Assembly: GCA_963837755.1 (NCBI GenBank)
Contig: CAWIOP010000003.1
Span: 62,001 to 126,000, forward strand
Origin: JADGHX01 sp963837755
GTDB lineage: Bacteria > Pseudomonadota > Gammaproteobacteria > Steroidobacterales > Steroidobacteraceae
Length of the DNA stretch: 64,000 bases
Direction of reading: 5' to 3'
The position numbers and the translations under genes are program-made. The stretch's first letter is position 1. Each line of letters opens with the position of its first letter. Positions 8,017 to 17,240 of this stretch are shown in pieces. The notes under the pieces were generated by a model, which ran no database searches, was not told the DNA's origin, and was given only the letters and a program-made list of their open reading frames with translations.

Positions 8017-9463
8017 CTTGCGCCCGTAGCCGGCTATGGCGATAGCCGTATAGCCCGTAGATCAGGAACCCGGCGGCGGTCCACAACACGAGCCGCCACC
8101 AGGTTTCCGGCAGCAGCGCCACGATCATCGCCAGGCAGACCAGCGCGCCGGTCACGCAAGTAACCGGCGCGAACGGCACGCGGAACGGCCGATGCACGTT
8201 GGGCAGCTTCCTGCGCAATATCAGCACGCCGATGCAGACCACGGTGAACGCCAGCAGGATGCCAATGGAGATGAGCTCGCCCAGCACGTCGATCGGAAAC
8301 AGCCCCGCGAACAGCGCCGCGAACACGCCCGTGATGAGCGTGGCCACATGCGGAGTCTTGAACCGCGGGTGACAGCGGCTCACCGCCGGCGGCAGCAGCC
8401 CGTCGTCCGCCATCGCAAGCAGGATGCGCGGTTGCCCCAGCAGTGAAGTGAGGATGACGGACGTCATACCCGCGATGGCTCCCACTTTCACGATGACGCC
8501 CAGCCACGAAAGTGCGGGGTGCGTGTCGATCGCCACCGCGACGGGCGCATCCACATTGAGCTGCGTGTACGAGACCATGCCCGTCATGACGGCGCTCATC
8601 GCGACGTAGAGCACCGCGGAAATGACGAGCGCGCTCAGGATGCCCAGCGGCACGTCCCGCTGCGGATTCTTCGCCTCGAGCGCCATGGTGGAGGCGGAGT
8701 CGAAGCCGATGTACGAGAAGAAGATGATGGCGGCACCCTGCATGATGCCGGTCCACCCGAACTGGCCGAACTTGCCGGTGCTCTCCGGGATGTACGGGTG
8801 CCAGTTCGCCGTGTCGATGAACTGGATGCCCGCCAGCACGAAGACGACGATGACGGCCACCTTCAGATACACCATGAAGGAATTGACGCCGGAGGTCTGC
8901 TTCACGCCCACGTAGCAGATGGCGCTCATGGCCGCGACGATGAGCACCGCGGGCAGGTTGACGATGGCACCCGTGAGCCCGAGGTGGCCATTGGCCAGCT
9001 TGCCGAATGGCGCGCTCGTGAGCGCCGCCGGAAAATGAACGTTGACCTCAGCGAGCAGGTTCATCATGTAGCCGGACCAGCCGACCGCAACGGCCGACGC
9101 CGACAGCATGTATTCAAGCGTGAGGTTCCAGCCGATGAACCACGCAACGCCTTCGCCCAGCGTGGCGTAGCTGTAACTGTATGCGCTGCCCGACACCGGC
9201 AGGAACGATGCGAACTCCGAATAACACAGGGCCGCCAGCGCGCTGCCGAGCGCGGCAATGAGGAGCGACAGTGTGAGTGCCGGGCCGGTGTGTTCCGCGG
9301 CGACGGTTCCCGTGATCACGAAGATGCCGCTGCCGATGGTGGCCCCGAGGCCGATGGCAGTGAGAGCCACCGGCCCGAGCGCGCGCTTGAGACGCTCGCT
9401 ACCGCCCACGGCCTGCCCGCTCGCGGGCTGCACGGCAAAGAACTGACGCCAGAAGGAACTCAT
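8009..9463 (-). CDS. APC-family amino acid permease (cationic amino acid transporter type)
   Basis: 484 residues from the ATG at 9463, which begins M-S-S-F-W-R-Q and leads to the APC signature G-L-G-A-T-I-G-S-G-I-F-V near residue 40. About 12 transmembrane helices follow, with F-F-S-Y-I-G-F-D in TM6 and a G-Q-P-R-I-L-L-A-M-A-D-D-G motif near residue 345 that is typical of the YfnA/CAT subgroup. It should import amino acids by proton symport; the substrate cannot be read from sequence. Its TAG stop lies inside the last codons of dps on the other strand. Confidence 0.88.
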   Translation of the reverse strand: MSSFWRQFFAVQPASGQAVGGSERLKRALGPVALTAIGLGATIGSGIFVITGTVAAEHTGPALTLSLLIAALGSALAALCYSEFASFLPVSGSAYSYSYATLGEGVAWFIGWNLTLEYMLSASAVAVGWSGYMMNLLAEVNVHFPAALTSAPFGKLANGHLGLTGAIVNLPAVLIVAAMSAICYVGVKQTSGVNSFMVYLKVAVIVVFVLAGIQFIDTANWHPYIPESTGKFGQFGWTGIMQGAAIIFFSYIGFDSASTMALEAKNPQRDVPLGILSALVISAVLYVAMSAVMTGMVSYTQLNVDAPVAVAIDTHPALSWLGVIVKVGAIAGMTSVILTSLLGQPRILLAMADDGLLPPAVSRCHPRFKTPHVATLITGVFAALFAGLFPIDVLGELISIGILLAFTVVCIGVLILRRKLPNVHRPFRVPFAPVTCVTGALVCLAMIVALLPETWWRLVLWTAAGFLIYGLYGYRHSRLRAQVT

Positions 9464-9512
9464 GAAGCGTGGACCCCCGGATTCAAATTTTGGCGCAGTG
9501 TACCTGTCTCCT

Positions 9513-9620
9513 TCAGGAACAGTGCGCCGATGACGGCAGCAGGAGCCGCCACCGCGACCGGGCACCACGGCCGCCGAGAGCGAGCAATCTCAGCGCCGCT
9601 TCGAAGAGGAGCGCGATCAT
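9513..9620 (-). pseudogene. remnant of an M56 (BlaR1-type) sensor peptidase N-terminus
   Basis: The ATG at 9620 overlaps the blaI-like stop in ATGA, the usual junction of BlaI/BlaR1-type pairs. The first residues M-I-A-L-L-F-E-A-A-L-R-L-L-A-L-G resemble the first membrane helix of M56 peptidases, then the frame runs to a stop after 35 codons. No further M56 helices or HEXXH motif lie between here and the permease gene, so the partner is truncated. The identification rests on position and a short similarity. Confidence 0.4.
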
Positions 9621-10076
9621 GTTTTCCGCCTTCCTTTGGTGTCGGCGCGCTTGCCGTCAGCGCCTTTGCCTCCCGTGAGCTGGCTTTCGGCGCCGTGGCC
9701 TCCGCCACTCTTCGCCTTCGCGATCTTCTCCGCCAGCCGCTGCAGCTCGCGCCGGTCGAGGATCTTCGTGTCCACCAGTCCGGTGAGCACTTCTTCCACC
9801 GAGCCGTTGCAGAACCGATCCACGATACGCTTCACCGCCCGGGCGGCGGCGCGGCCGCGCGTGTCGGCGGCCTTGTAGATGAACGCGCGGTTGTCGACCG
9901 TGTGGGTGAGGTGGCCTTTTTCCTCGAGACGCTTGAGCACCGTGCGCACGGTGGATTCCTTCAGCGGGCGCGAGAGCGCCTTCTGCACCCAGTCCGCCGT
10001 CGAGGGGCCGTTCTGCCAGACCAGGTGCAGCACTTCGCGCTCGAAGGTTGCCGAGATCCGAAACGTTGTGACTCAC
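9617..10076 (-). CDS. BlaI/MecI/CopY-family repressor, start disrupted by a frameshift
   Basis: The winged-helix part is clear: H-L-V-W-Q-N-G-P-S-T-A-D-W-V, then the recognition helix and wing S-T-V-R-T-V-L-K-R-L-E-E-K-G-H-L. An extended, Lys/Gly-rich C-terminus follows the dimer domain. The open frame begins only at a GTG at 10033, mid-domain. If one base is removed near 10042, the frame joins a GTG at 10076 and gives S-D-L-G-N-L-E-R-E-V-L-H-L-V-W, the normal BlaI N-terminus. I therefore give the span from 10076 and read the shift as a likely sequence error. Repeated dyads just upstream (10093-10155) are candidate operators. Confidence 0.75.
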
Positions 10077-10092
10077 GCCGTCTTTACTCCAG

Positions 10093-10155
10093 GTAGTGCT
10101 ACGGAGCGTAGTAGCCGAAGTAGCGGCCATCAAGCCCTGGCAGTAGTGCTACGGA
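10093..10155. promoter_or_regulatory. repeated dyad upstream of the BlaI-type gene
   Basis: GTAGTGCTACGGA occurs twice, at 10093-10105 and 10143-10155, 50 bases apart. The first copy extends into the inverted repeat CTACG-GAG-CGTAG. TAC/GTA half-sites are typical of BlaI, MecI and CopY operators, and the position just upstream of the repressor gene fits autoregulation. Confidence 0.45.
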
Positions 10156-10216
10156 ACGTCGCAGTCGGAGCTGTGACAGGCAAGCCCCGCTCGCAGGGCC
10201 CGTGAATCGTCGGGAA

Positions 10217-12811
10217 TTACGCTACGCGGCGTTGTTCGCCGGGTGCTGCGCCGTCCGTGGAAGCCACGGCTGCCGGCGCTCCGAACAGTTGTGCCGAAAG
10301 CTGCTCCGTGGCCAGCACCAGCACCAGCCCGTCTTCCGCATTCACCGGCTGGATGGCGAGCTCCACGAGCAGCGAGGCCGTGCTCTGTTCCAGCACTGTC
10401 ACCGGCAGCAGCCGGTCGCTCGGCACTTCCGGATTGTCGCCGAGCGATTCGACGAGAATGCCGAGCGGCCGTTCCCGCCCCGGCAGCCGCATCAGGATGA
10501 CCACCGACGGCTCTTCGAGATTCGGCAGTTGGAGCAGCGTGGCGAGATCCACCACCGGCACGGCCCCGTGGCCGTGAATGATGACGCCGGCCCACGGCGG
10601 CCCGGCCGTGGTGATGGCCTGGACGTTCTTCGCGTCCACCGCTTCGATGACGCACGACGTGGGCAGCGCGTACCACGCGCCGGCCGCGGCGAACGTGGTG
10701 AACTCGCGTATGTCCTGCCGCGCGTGATCATTGCGCGTGGCCGTGCACTGGGGCAGGGGGCGCCGCTGCCCGACGCCCTGCTCAGGAACGGCGCCGAGCG
10801 GCAGCAGCACCACGGCGTGCGCGCCGATGCCGGGATACTCGCGATACCCGATGTCCAGGCGCGTGCCGACGGCGTAGTACTGGCCGCCGATGCGCGTCAC
10901 CTGCGCACCGTGGGAAGTAAGACTCTTGCGGATGGTGTCGACCGTCTCGCCTGAAGCTTCGAGCGATGCGTCCGTCGAGCACATCACCTGGCCGTCGCGG
11001 TCGAGCAGCACCGTCATGCAGCCGGCCTGCAGCTTGCCGTGCTCGTCGTGCGGAAGCGCGTCGACGAGCATTGCATTCAATTGCGTACAGGCGTCCCACA
11101 CCACGGCGACGCCGCCGGTGGGGCGCCGGTCACCGCCACGCACGGTGGCGCCATAGATGAGCGTGTTCTTGTCGCTGGAGAATGCGCTCGGCCCGAACTT
11201 CGAGACGCTGTAGCCCTGCGAATCCACGAGCCCGAGCGTCTCGATGGCCCACGGCTCGTCGATCTGCGTGCCCACCAGATGTGCCTGGTCCTCGCGCGAC
11301 ACGGCGACCACGCGGCGCTCGGCGTCGAACAGCACGATGCTGTGATACACGGTGTAGAGCGAGTTGATGTGCATCAGCACGGCGGATGCTGCCTTCGCAT
11401 CGCAACCCTCGCGGCTGCCGAGCGTGCCGGCCAGCACGCCGTTCAGCGCCCACCAGCGGCAATCGTTCGCACGCTCGTACAGGTTGCGCGCGAACAGGTC
11501 GATGGCGAGCGACGCCGTGAAATCGCTGTCCTGGAGCACCGAGGAAACGGCCGTCTCGTGCAGCTCGCCGATGGAGTGCTCGAAGACGTCCTTCGTCTTG
11601 CGGCCCATGTTGCTGATCTCGCGCAACAGCGCCTTGGCGAAGGTGATGTTCGCGGCGGAGCCGGTGGACAGGCGCACGCTGCCGTTCCACACGGAGCGGT
11701 TCAGGTCTCGCTGGATGGCATCGGCCTGGCGCGGAATCTCGCGCAGGCCTTCCGAGAAGATGGCGGGGTTGCGGCGGATGTCCGCGAGCGCTTCGGCGCT
11801 GCACTGAAGCTCGCCCGAGCGATCCTGGGTTTCGAACGCGCGTTCCACGGGCACCATCACGTGCCCGCGCCACGACGGGCCGGCATAGCCCTGGTAGGGC
11901 TTCGCGCCGCGCGTGACGGCGAGATACTGGCGGCCGCCGAACCGCACCATGCCGCCGTGGGTGCCGGCCGCGTCCGGAACGCGCGCGCCGGTGGGCACCT
12001 GATAGGGGTCGGTGCTGGCGATCACCTGATTGCGGTCGTCGATGAGCGCGAGCACGCTCCAGTCGGCCTCATTGCGCAGCCGGCTGAAGATGCCGGTGCA
12101 TTCATCTTCGAGCTTGAAGCACAGGCAGAGCACGGCCACGGTGTCGTTCTTGAACACGACCCGCTGCGCATAGATGAGCGCGCGCCGCGCCTGCGGCACG
12201 AGGTCGCTGGAGGCGAACGACTCCACGTAGGGCATGCTGCTGCCAAGCGTGGCGTCGATGAGCGAGTCCTGCGTCCGCGTGGGGGCGCGGCCGCCGGCGA
12301 GCTGGGCCAGCACTTCGCCATTGGGCGCAACCAGAACCACGTTGTTGTAGACGGAATATTTCGCCACGTACTCGGCGAGGCGGCGCTGGATGGCGTCCGT
12401 GGTCATTTGTAGCGTACGCACGGCGCCCTGCGCCTCATCACCGCCCTCAGCGATCACGGCCTTGAGGGTGGGTGCGTCCTTGCAGAACTTGCGGATGGCG
12501 TCGTCCGAGGCCAGGAAGCCGACGTCGGCCGTTCGCTCGAACAGATTGCGCACCAGGATGTCGATGGCCACCTGGGCGCGGGCCTCGCACGCCAGCACCG
12601 TCTTCTGGTGCGTCTCGGTGCCCAGATGGGTGACGAGGTGGGTGGCGAGCGTCTCGAAGGCCTCGCGCGTGCTGCTGAGATTCGTGCCGTCGTCACCCAG
12701 GTGGGAGAGCAGGGCCAGGTTGTCCCAGGCCCCCTGCAAAGAAGCGAGCCGCTGCCGGTATTCCACGACCGCGGGCATCCACTTCAAAAGCTGCTCTTCC
12801 TGCTCAGCCAT
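10217..12811 (-). CDS. soluble double-sensor protein with C-terminal CheW-like domain
   Basis: 864 residues with no signal peptide and no transmembrane helix. Two tandem modules each hold a helical section (N-L-F-E-R-T-A-D-V near 85; N-L-Y-E-R-A-N-D-C near 445) followed by a PAS/Cache-like sheet (V-Y-N-N-V-V-L-V-A-P-N-G-E; V-Y-H-S-I-V-L-F-D-A-E-R-R), with further Cache-like segments behind. Residues of about 690-845 form a CheW-like domain (V-I-E-A-V-D-A, G-V-I-I-H-G-H-G-A-V-P-V-V-D-L). No methyl-accepting signalling tip is evident. It probably couples cytoplasmic small-molecule sensing to a CheA-type kinase; no che genes lie nearby. Confidence 0.72.
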   Translation of the reverse strand: MAEQEEQLLKWMPAVVEYRQRLASLQGAWDNLALLSHLGDDGTNLSSTREAFETLATHLVTHLGTETHQKTVLACEARAQVAIDILVRNLFERTADVGFLASDDAIRKFCKDAPTLKAVIAEGGDEAQGAVRTLQMTTDAIQRRLAEYVAKYSVYNNVVLVAPNGEVLAQLAGGRAPTRTQDSLIDATLGSSMPYVESFASSDLVPQARRALIYAQRVVFKNDTVAVLCLCFKLEDECTGIFSRLRNEADWSVLALIDDRNQVIASTDPYQVPTGARVPDAAGTHGGMVRFGGRQYLAVTRGAKPYQGYAGPSWRGHVMVPVERAFETQDRSGELQCSAEALADIRRNPAIFSEGLREIPRQADAIQRDLNRSVWNGSVRLSTGSAANITFAKALLREISNMGRKTKDVFEHSIGELHETAVSSVLQDSDFTASLAIDLFARNLYERANDCRWWALNGVLAGTLGSREGCDAKAASAVLMHINSLYTVYHSIVLFDAERRVVAVSREDQAHLVGTQIDEPWAIETLGLVDSQGYSVSKFGPSAFSSDKNTLIYGATVRGGDRRPTGGVAVVWDACTQLNAMLVDALPHDEHGKLQAGCMTVLLDRDGQVMCSTDASLEASGETVDTIRKSLTSHGAQVTRIGGQYYAVGTRLDIGYREYPGIGAHAVVLLPLGAVPEQGVGQRRPLPQCTATRNDHARQDIREFTTFAAAGAWYALPTSCVIEAVDAKNVQAITTAGPPWAGVIIHGHGAVPVVDLATLLQLPNLEEPSVVILMRLPGRERPLGILVESLGDNPEVPSDRLLPVTVLEQSTASLLVELAIQPVNAEDGLVLVLATEQLSAQLFGAPAAVASTDGAAPGEQRRVA

Positions 12812-12959
12812 GAAGCTGCACCGTACAAAGTTATGACATGGAACTCAGTAGCGACCCTTGTGCAGGAAGCTTGAGAGGCGCGCCACTCGAAACCGGTATC
12901 TCGCGACTCGTGTCACGCGGGCGGCAACAGCGTGCCGCTTGCCGTTAAGATCCACGCCC

Positions 12960-14429
12960 ATGCATGGTGAATCCGCCCGACCTCGCGCCCGGCCGCCCCG
13001 GCTACGGCGCCCAGCCACGCTGGCCTCGATTCTCATCTCCATTCTGGGGTGCCTCCTTTTCGCCACCCCTGCCGCGCCGACCCGCGCGGAGTCGCTATCC
13101 CACGGGCGATTCAGGAACGTGCAGATCTACCGGCCGGCCGGCGGCGTGAAGCAGGTCGCGTTGTTCATGTCCGGCGATGCTGGGTGGGATCGCGGCATGG
13201 CAAGCCTTGCGACCGAGCTTGCTGCGGACGGCGCCCTCGTCGTGGGCATCGACGCGCCGAAGCTGTTCGCGTCGCTCGAGGCGGATGGCGGCACCTGCGT
13301 CTTCCCGGATGGCGACCTGGAGAACCTGAGCCATTTCGTCCAGGCCTATTACAAGCTGCCGACGTACTTCACGCCCGTGCTGGTCGGCTACTCCGCTGGC
13401 GCCACGCTCGCGTACGCGGCGCTGGCGCAGGCGCCACGCGGCATCTTTGCCGGCGCACTGTCGCTCGCGTTCTGCGCAGACCTCGACCTGGCCAAGCCGC
13501 TGTGCAGGGCCGAGTCCCTGCAATACACCCTGCGCAAGAACGGCGGGGGCACGCGCATGGCCCCGCCCGCACGCCTGCACGCGCCATGGTTCGTGATTCA
13601 GGGCGGCGCGGACGACGAGTGCCCGGCTCGCGAAGCGCGCGATTTCGTCGGCCAGATGCGGCGCGCCCGCTACGTAGAGCTGCCCAACGTGGGGCACGAT
13701 TTCCACCGTGCCGCGGATTGGGTGCCGCAGCTCAAGACGGCCTACGCCGCGCTCGTCGCCGATGCGCCGCCGAGCCTGCCGCCACCACCCGCGAGTCTGG
13801 CGGACCTGCCGATCGTCGAGCTGCCGGCAAGCGGTGAGGGCGACCTGTTCGCCGTGTTCCTGTCTGGCGATGGCGGCTGGGCAGGGCTTGATAAAGAGGT
13901 GGCGGCGGCGCTGACAGAGCGTGGCATCCCGGTGGCCGGCATGGATTCGCTGCGCTACTTCTGGAAGGCGCGCACGCCCGCGGGGCTGTCAGCAGATATC
14001 GACCGCCTGGTGCGGTACTACGCTTACCAGTGGCAGAAGCGGCGAGTGCTGCTCATCGGCTACTCACAGGGCGCGGATGTGCTGCCGTTCGCCGTGAATC
14101 GCCTGCCGCCCGCAACTCGCTCGCTGGTGCAGCTCACCGCGCTCATCGGCGTGGGCCACAAGGCGGCGTTCGAATTTCACGTGACTCACTGGTTTGGCGG
14201 TGGCGGCGGCCTGCCCATCAAGCCGGAGACGGACAGACTCCTCGCCGCCGACACGTTGTGCCTCTACGGCGCGGACGACGATGATTCCCTCTGCCCCACC
14301 ATCGGCGCCGCGCACGCGCGCGTCGTCGACCTCAGCGGCGGCCACCATTTCGGTGGCGACTATCACGAGCTCGCGGAGCTCATCCTGGCCCAGGCCGGCG
14401 TCACGGCGGCGTCTGCCGCCACCGAATAG
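12960..14429 (+). CDS. AcvB/VirJ-family periplasmic hydrolase
   Basis: 489 residues from the ATG at 12960, followed by a basic N-terminus and a signal-anchor or signal peptide (about 18-43). Two alpha/beta-hydrolase halves are visible. The first has F-M-S-G-D-A-G-W and G-Y-S-A-G (S145); the second has F-L-S-G-D-G-G-W (300-307) and G-Y-S-Q-G (S369), the VirJ signature. A Pro-rich linker at 270-280 separates them. AcvB of Agrobacterium hydrolyses lysyl-phosphatidylglycerol in the periplasm; no lysyl-PG synthase gene is adjacent, so the substrate remains open. The stop overlaps the ribosome site of the downstream reductase, suggesting co-expression. Confidence 0.85.
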   Translation: MHGESARPRARPPRLRRPATLASILISILGCLLFATPAAPTRAESLSHGRFRNVQIYRPAGGVKQVALFMSGDAGWDRGMASLATELAADGALVVGIDAPKLFASLEADGGTCVFPDGDLENLSHFVQAYYKLPTYFTPVLVGYSAGATLAYAALAQAPRGIFAGALSLAFCADLDLAKPLCRAESLQYTLRKNGGGTRMAPPARLHAPWFVIQGGADDECPAREARDFVGQMRRARYVELPNVGHDFHRAADWVPQLKTAYAALVADAPPSLPPPPASLADLPIVELPASGEGDLFAVFLSGDGGWAGLDKEVAAALTERGIPVAGMDSLRYFWKARTPAGLSADIDRLVRYYAYQWQKRRVLLIGYSQGADVLPFAVNRLPPATRSLVQLTALIGVGHKAAFEFHVTHWFGGGGGLPIKPETDRLLAADTLCLYGADDDDSLCPTIGAAHARVVDLSGGHHFGGDYHELAELILAQAGVTAASAATE

Positions 14430-14440
14430 GAGACTTGCAC

Positions 14441-15484
14441 GTGGAATACAGACAACTCGGTGGCTCCGGGCTGAGGGTGCCAGTGCTGAGCTTCGGCACG
14501 GCCACGTTCGGCGGCGAGGGTGAGTTCTTCAAGGCGTGGGGCACCACGCAGGCGGCCGAAGCGCGGAGCCTCATAGACATCTGCCTGGAAGCCGGCGTGA
14601 ACCTGTTCGACACCGCGAATGTGTATTCGGCCGGCCGCTCCGAAGAGGTGCTCGGTGCGGCCATCGCCGGCCGGCGCGACCAGGTGCTCGTCTCCACCAA
14701 GGCGACTTTTCCGATGGGCGACGGGCCGAACGACTCGGGCGCGTCGCGCTACGCGCTCATCCGGGCCTGCGACGCCAGCCTGCGCCGTCTCGGCACGGAC
14801 CACATCGACATCTATTACATGCACGGCTTCGATGCCACCTCGCCCATGGAAGAGACGCTGAGCGCGCTGGATGCGCTCATCCGCGGCGGCAAGGTGCGCT
14901 ACATCGGCTGCTCGAACTTTTCCGGCTGGCATCTGATGAAGGCGCTTTCCGTTTCGGAGCGCTACGGCTGGGCGCGCTACGTGGCGCACCAGACGTACTA
15001 CTCGCTGGTTTCGCGCGAGCTCGAATGGGAGCTGATGCCGCTCGCGCTGGATCAGAAAGTGGGCACCGTGGTGTGGAGCGCGCTCGCGGGAGGCGCACTC
15101 AGTGGCAAGGTGCGTCGCGGCCAGCCAATGCCGCAAGGCAGCCGGCTCGCCACCGCGGATTTCCTGGCGAACGCCCGCTCCGACAAGTTGTATGACGTTA
15201 TCGACGTGCTCGAAGCCGTCGCTGCCGAAATCGGAAAGTCGGCTTCGCAAGTCGCACTGAACTGGGTGCTGCAAAGGCCGAGCGTCGTGAGCATCGTGGT
15301 CGGCTCGCGCAATGCGCAACAGCTGAAGCAGAACCTGGGCGCGCTCGGCTGGAGCCTGACGGCTGAGCAGATAGCCCGGCTCGACGCTGTCAGCGAGACG
15401 CAACCTGTCTACCCCTACTGGCACCAGCGCGGCTTCCCCACTCTCAACCCGCCACCTGTGCCGGTGTACGCAAAGAAACGCTGA
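14441..15484 (+). CDS. cytoplasmic aldo/keto reductase (YajO-like)
   Basis: 347 residues. The GTG at 14441 is chosen because AGGAG ends eight bases upstream; the in-frame TTG at 14435 would leave only two. The AKR tetrad is complete: D57 and Y62 in F-D-T-A-N-V-Y, K87 in V-S-T-K-A and H128 in Y-M-H-G-F. The C-terminal part has the V-G-S-R-N phosphate-binding motif for NADP(H). There is no export signal, unlike the other reductase at 6.2 kb. It starts 11 bases after the AcvB-type gene. Substrate unknown. Confidence 0.9.
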   Translation: MEYRQLGGSGLRVPVLSFGTATFGGEGEFFKAWGTTQAAEARSLIDICLEAGVNLFDTANVYSAGRSEEVLGAAIAGRRDQVLVSTKATFPMGDGPNDSGASRYALIRACDASLRRLGTDHIDIYYMHGFDATSPMEETLSALDALIRGGKVRYIGCSNFSGWHLMKALSVSERYGWARYVAHQTYYSLVSRELEWELMPLALDQKVGTVVWSALAGGALSGKVRRGQPMPQGSRLATADFLANARSDKLYDVIDVLEAVAAEIGKSASQVALNWVLQRPSVVSIVVGSRNAQQLKQNLGALGWSLTAEQIARLDAVSETQPVYPYWHQRGFPTLNPPPVPVYAKKR

Positions 15485-15837
15485 CACATCTCGAGGGGAT
15501 GCGCGAGGTTGCGCAGCTCGCGTGCCACATTGGCCGCGAGCGGCAGCGTTGTCGTTGCGGCAAAAATCGGGCATTCGCGCACAAGTAGCAGATGACGGCA
15601 TCGGCGCTGCAGCGCCTTGCCGCCGTTGCGCGCTCGCATCGGGAAGCGCCGAGCGTGAAAAAATTAATTCCATGTTCACTCGATTTCAGTACCTGTTGTC
15701 GATACCGTTACGCGCTCGGCTCCATGGGGGAGAGCCTCGAATTCGATTCATCCGGTTCGTTCAGCCGCGTCCGGCTGCAGCAAGCCACGGCGCGAGACGG
15801 TGCCGGCGTGCCAGAACGATGCTTGAAGGAGAGTCAC
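15485..15837. other. intergenic region
   Basis: 353 bases upstream of a hypothetical gene. An AT-rich patch at 15655-15672 (GAAAAAATTAATTCC) stands out from the GC-rich background and may be part of a promoter. I see no gene, repeat or hairpin that I can support. Confidence 0.4.
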
Positions 15838-16533
15838 ATGCGTACACACGGACTCAGTCATACGCTGCTCATGGAAGAGTCGCAGTCGCGCATCGAGGGC
15901 ATGGCTCGGGAAGGCTCCACGTCGCAGGCGCTCGTCGCGCGCCGCATTCTGGAAGACATTCGCCTCTACCGTCAGTGGGAGGCCGAGCACGAGCGCCTCA
16001 TGCGCACCGTGGCCGAGGAGAGCCGCCCGTTGCGGCAGGCGGTGGCGCTTCGCAACGCGTGCTTCGGGCTCATCCATCGCAAGGCGATGTTCGAGTACCT
16101 GCGCCAGCACGAGATCACGGGGCGCGCCCGGCACGCCGTGTTCGAGCTCGTCCATGGCGACGGGGACTACGTGAAAGCAGTGGTGGCCGAGCACGGCAAT
16201 TACGTGCGCTCGGCCTCGAGCCTCCTGTGCTCGAAGCACCTCGGCATCGCGCTGCTGGAGGACCGGGTCTTCGGCGACCCGATGCAGCGCTACGAACAAT
16301 GCTACGCCGACTACTTTCGCGTCTTCTGCGAGGCCGCGCTGGCGTCGAATCGATACAACAACGATGACACGCTCAGTACACTGCTGCCGTACCTGAAACG
16401 GCAGCTGGGTAACCTTCGCAGGGCAATTCTCGCCCTGCCGCCGGAAACGAAGCTGAGCGGATTACACAGCCTCGCCATCCGGGTGCCGGCGGCGCATTCG
16501 CAGCGCGTTGTCGTTCCGTTCCGGGCCGCCTGA
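15838..16533 (+). CDS. hypothetical alpha-helical protein
   Basis: 231 residues from the ATG at 15838, which has AAGGAGAG seven to nine bases upstream; the frame stays open further left but without coding character. I do not recognise the family. It is soluble, mostly helical and rich in Arg, Glu and Leu, with no signal peptide or membrane segment. Notable patches are R-H-A-V-F-E-L-V-H-G-D-G-D-Y near residue 100 and C-Y-A-D-Y-F-R-V-F-C-E near 160. It stands alone in its region, with gene-poor flanks. Confidence 0.6.
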   Translation: MRTHGLSHTLLMEESQSRIEGMAREGSTSQALVARRILEDIRLYRQWEAEHERLMRTVAEESRPLRQAVALRNACFGLIHRKAMFEYLRQHEITGRARHAVFELVHGDGDYVKAVVAEHGNYVRSASSLLCSKHLGIALLEDRVFGDPMQRYEQCYADYFRVFCEAALASNRYNNDDTLSTLLPYLKRQLGNLRRAILALPPETKLSGLHSLAIRVPAAHSQRVVVPFRAA

Positions 16534-16849
16534 AGAGGGGCGGCGCCTGGCATTTCGGCACCGCGCATGCGGCAGGTGGTTCACAACCTGCTGTCGCGTG
16601 CGCTGGCCAGCGACAGTCACGTTCCCCGGTAATGCCATCTCTGTCTCTTCGCGCCCGCGCGCGCAATCGATGTTCTTCACCGGACATTGCGGCCTGACGA
16701 CTCAAGCGCTTGCGAAGGTTTCGCACCGCGTGGCGCGTGAGCCTGCGCTCCAGCGCGGTTCTCGTTGAGCGCCCGCTCGACCGATACTTCGCGCCGTCAC
16801 GCGTGGCTGGCGCGGACGCAATCGTTCATCAGGGAAGAGGGGACGCGTC
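16534..16849. other. intergenic region
   Basis: 316 bases between a hypothetical gene and a small secreted protein gene. No convincing gene or RNA is visible on either strand; the promoter of the secreted protein gene should lie here. Confidence 0.4.
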
Positions 16850-17197
16850 ATGGCAATGGAATTGCCGAACGGGCGGCGGCTCATCGGCTGCGCGGCCGCG
16901 TTGCTGGTGCTGGGGGGAATGTCGCCTGGCGTAAGCCGCGCCCAGCTGCATCAGCCCACATTCGAGTGTGCGAACACGGGGGCGCTGCGCGTCACATGCC
17001 GGGGCAGCTTCGTCGACGGCACGTCCGCGGCCAGCATCGTCGTGCGTGTGCTCGACAAGCACGATCGCGTTGTGTACGTGGGCAACGTCGACACGCTCGG
17101 CCGGGTCACGTTCCGCAAGCCCGACGCGGAGTTTCACGTTGTCTTCGATGCCGGCCAGGGCAACGTGCTCACAATCCTCGGCTCGGAAATGACCTGA
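16850..17197 (+). CDS. small secreted beta-rich protein
   Basis: 115 residues: a Sec signal peptide (hydrophobic core about 11-23, cleavage near S-R-A, residues 29-31), then about 84 mature residues with two Cys (C-A-N and T-C-R-G) likely to form a disulphide. The sheet-rich section ends F-D-A-G-Q-G-N-V-L-T-I. The F-D-A-G-x-G ending is reminiscent of small periplasmic carboxypeptidase-regulatory-like or metal-associated proteins, but the match is too weak for a function. It converges on the MFS gene 43 bases downstream. Confidence 0.6.
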   Translation: MAMELPNGRRLIGCAAALLVLGGMSPGVSRAQLHQPTFECANTGALRVTCRGSFVDGTSAASIVVRVLDKHDRVVYVGNVDTLGRVTFRKPDAEFHVVFDAGQGNVLTILGSEMT

Positions 17198-17240
17198 GGT
17201 CCGCGGCCGGTGCCGGTCGCGCCGGGGAGCAAGGACGCTC

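Noticed and set aside
9657..10133. Separate 158-codon minus-strand gene over the BlaI-type gene
   Set aside because: Its first codons supply the missing BlaI N-terminus, but the rest is a shadow frame. A single frameshift joining the two is the better reading.
11039..12412. 457-codon frame antisense to the CheW-like protein
   Set aside because: Composition is typical of a shadow frame (many His, Arg, Ala, Gly), and it lies entirely within a recognisable gene on the other strand.
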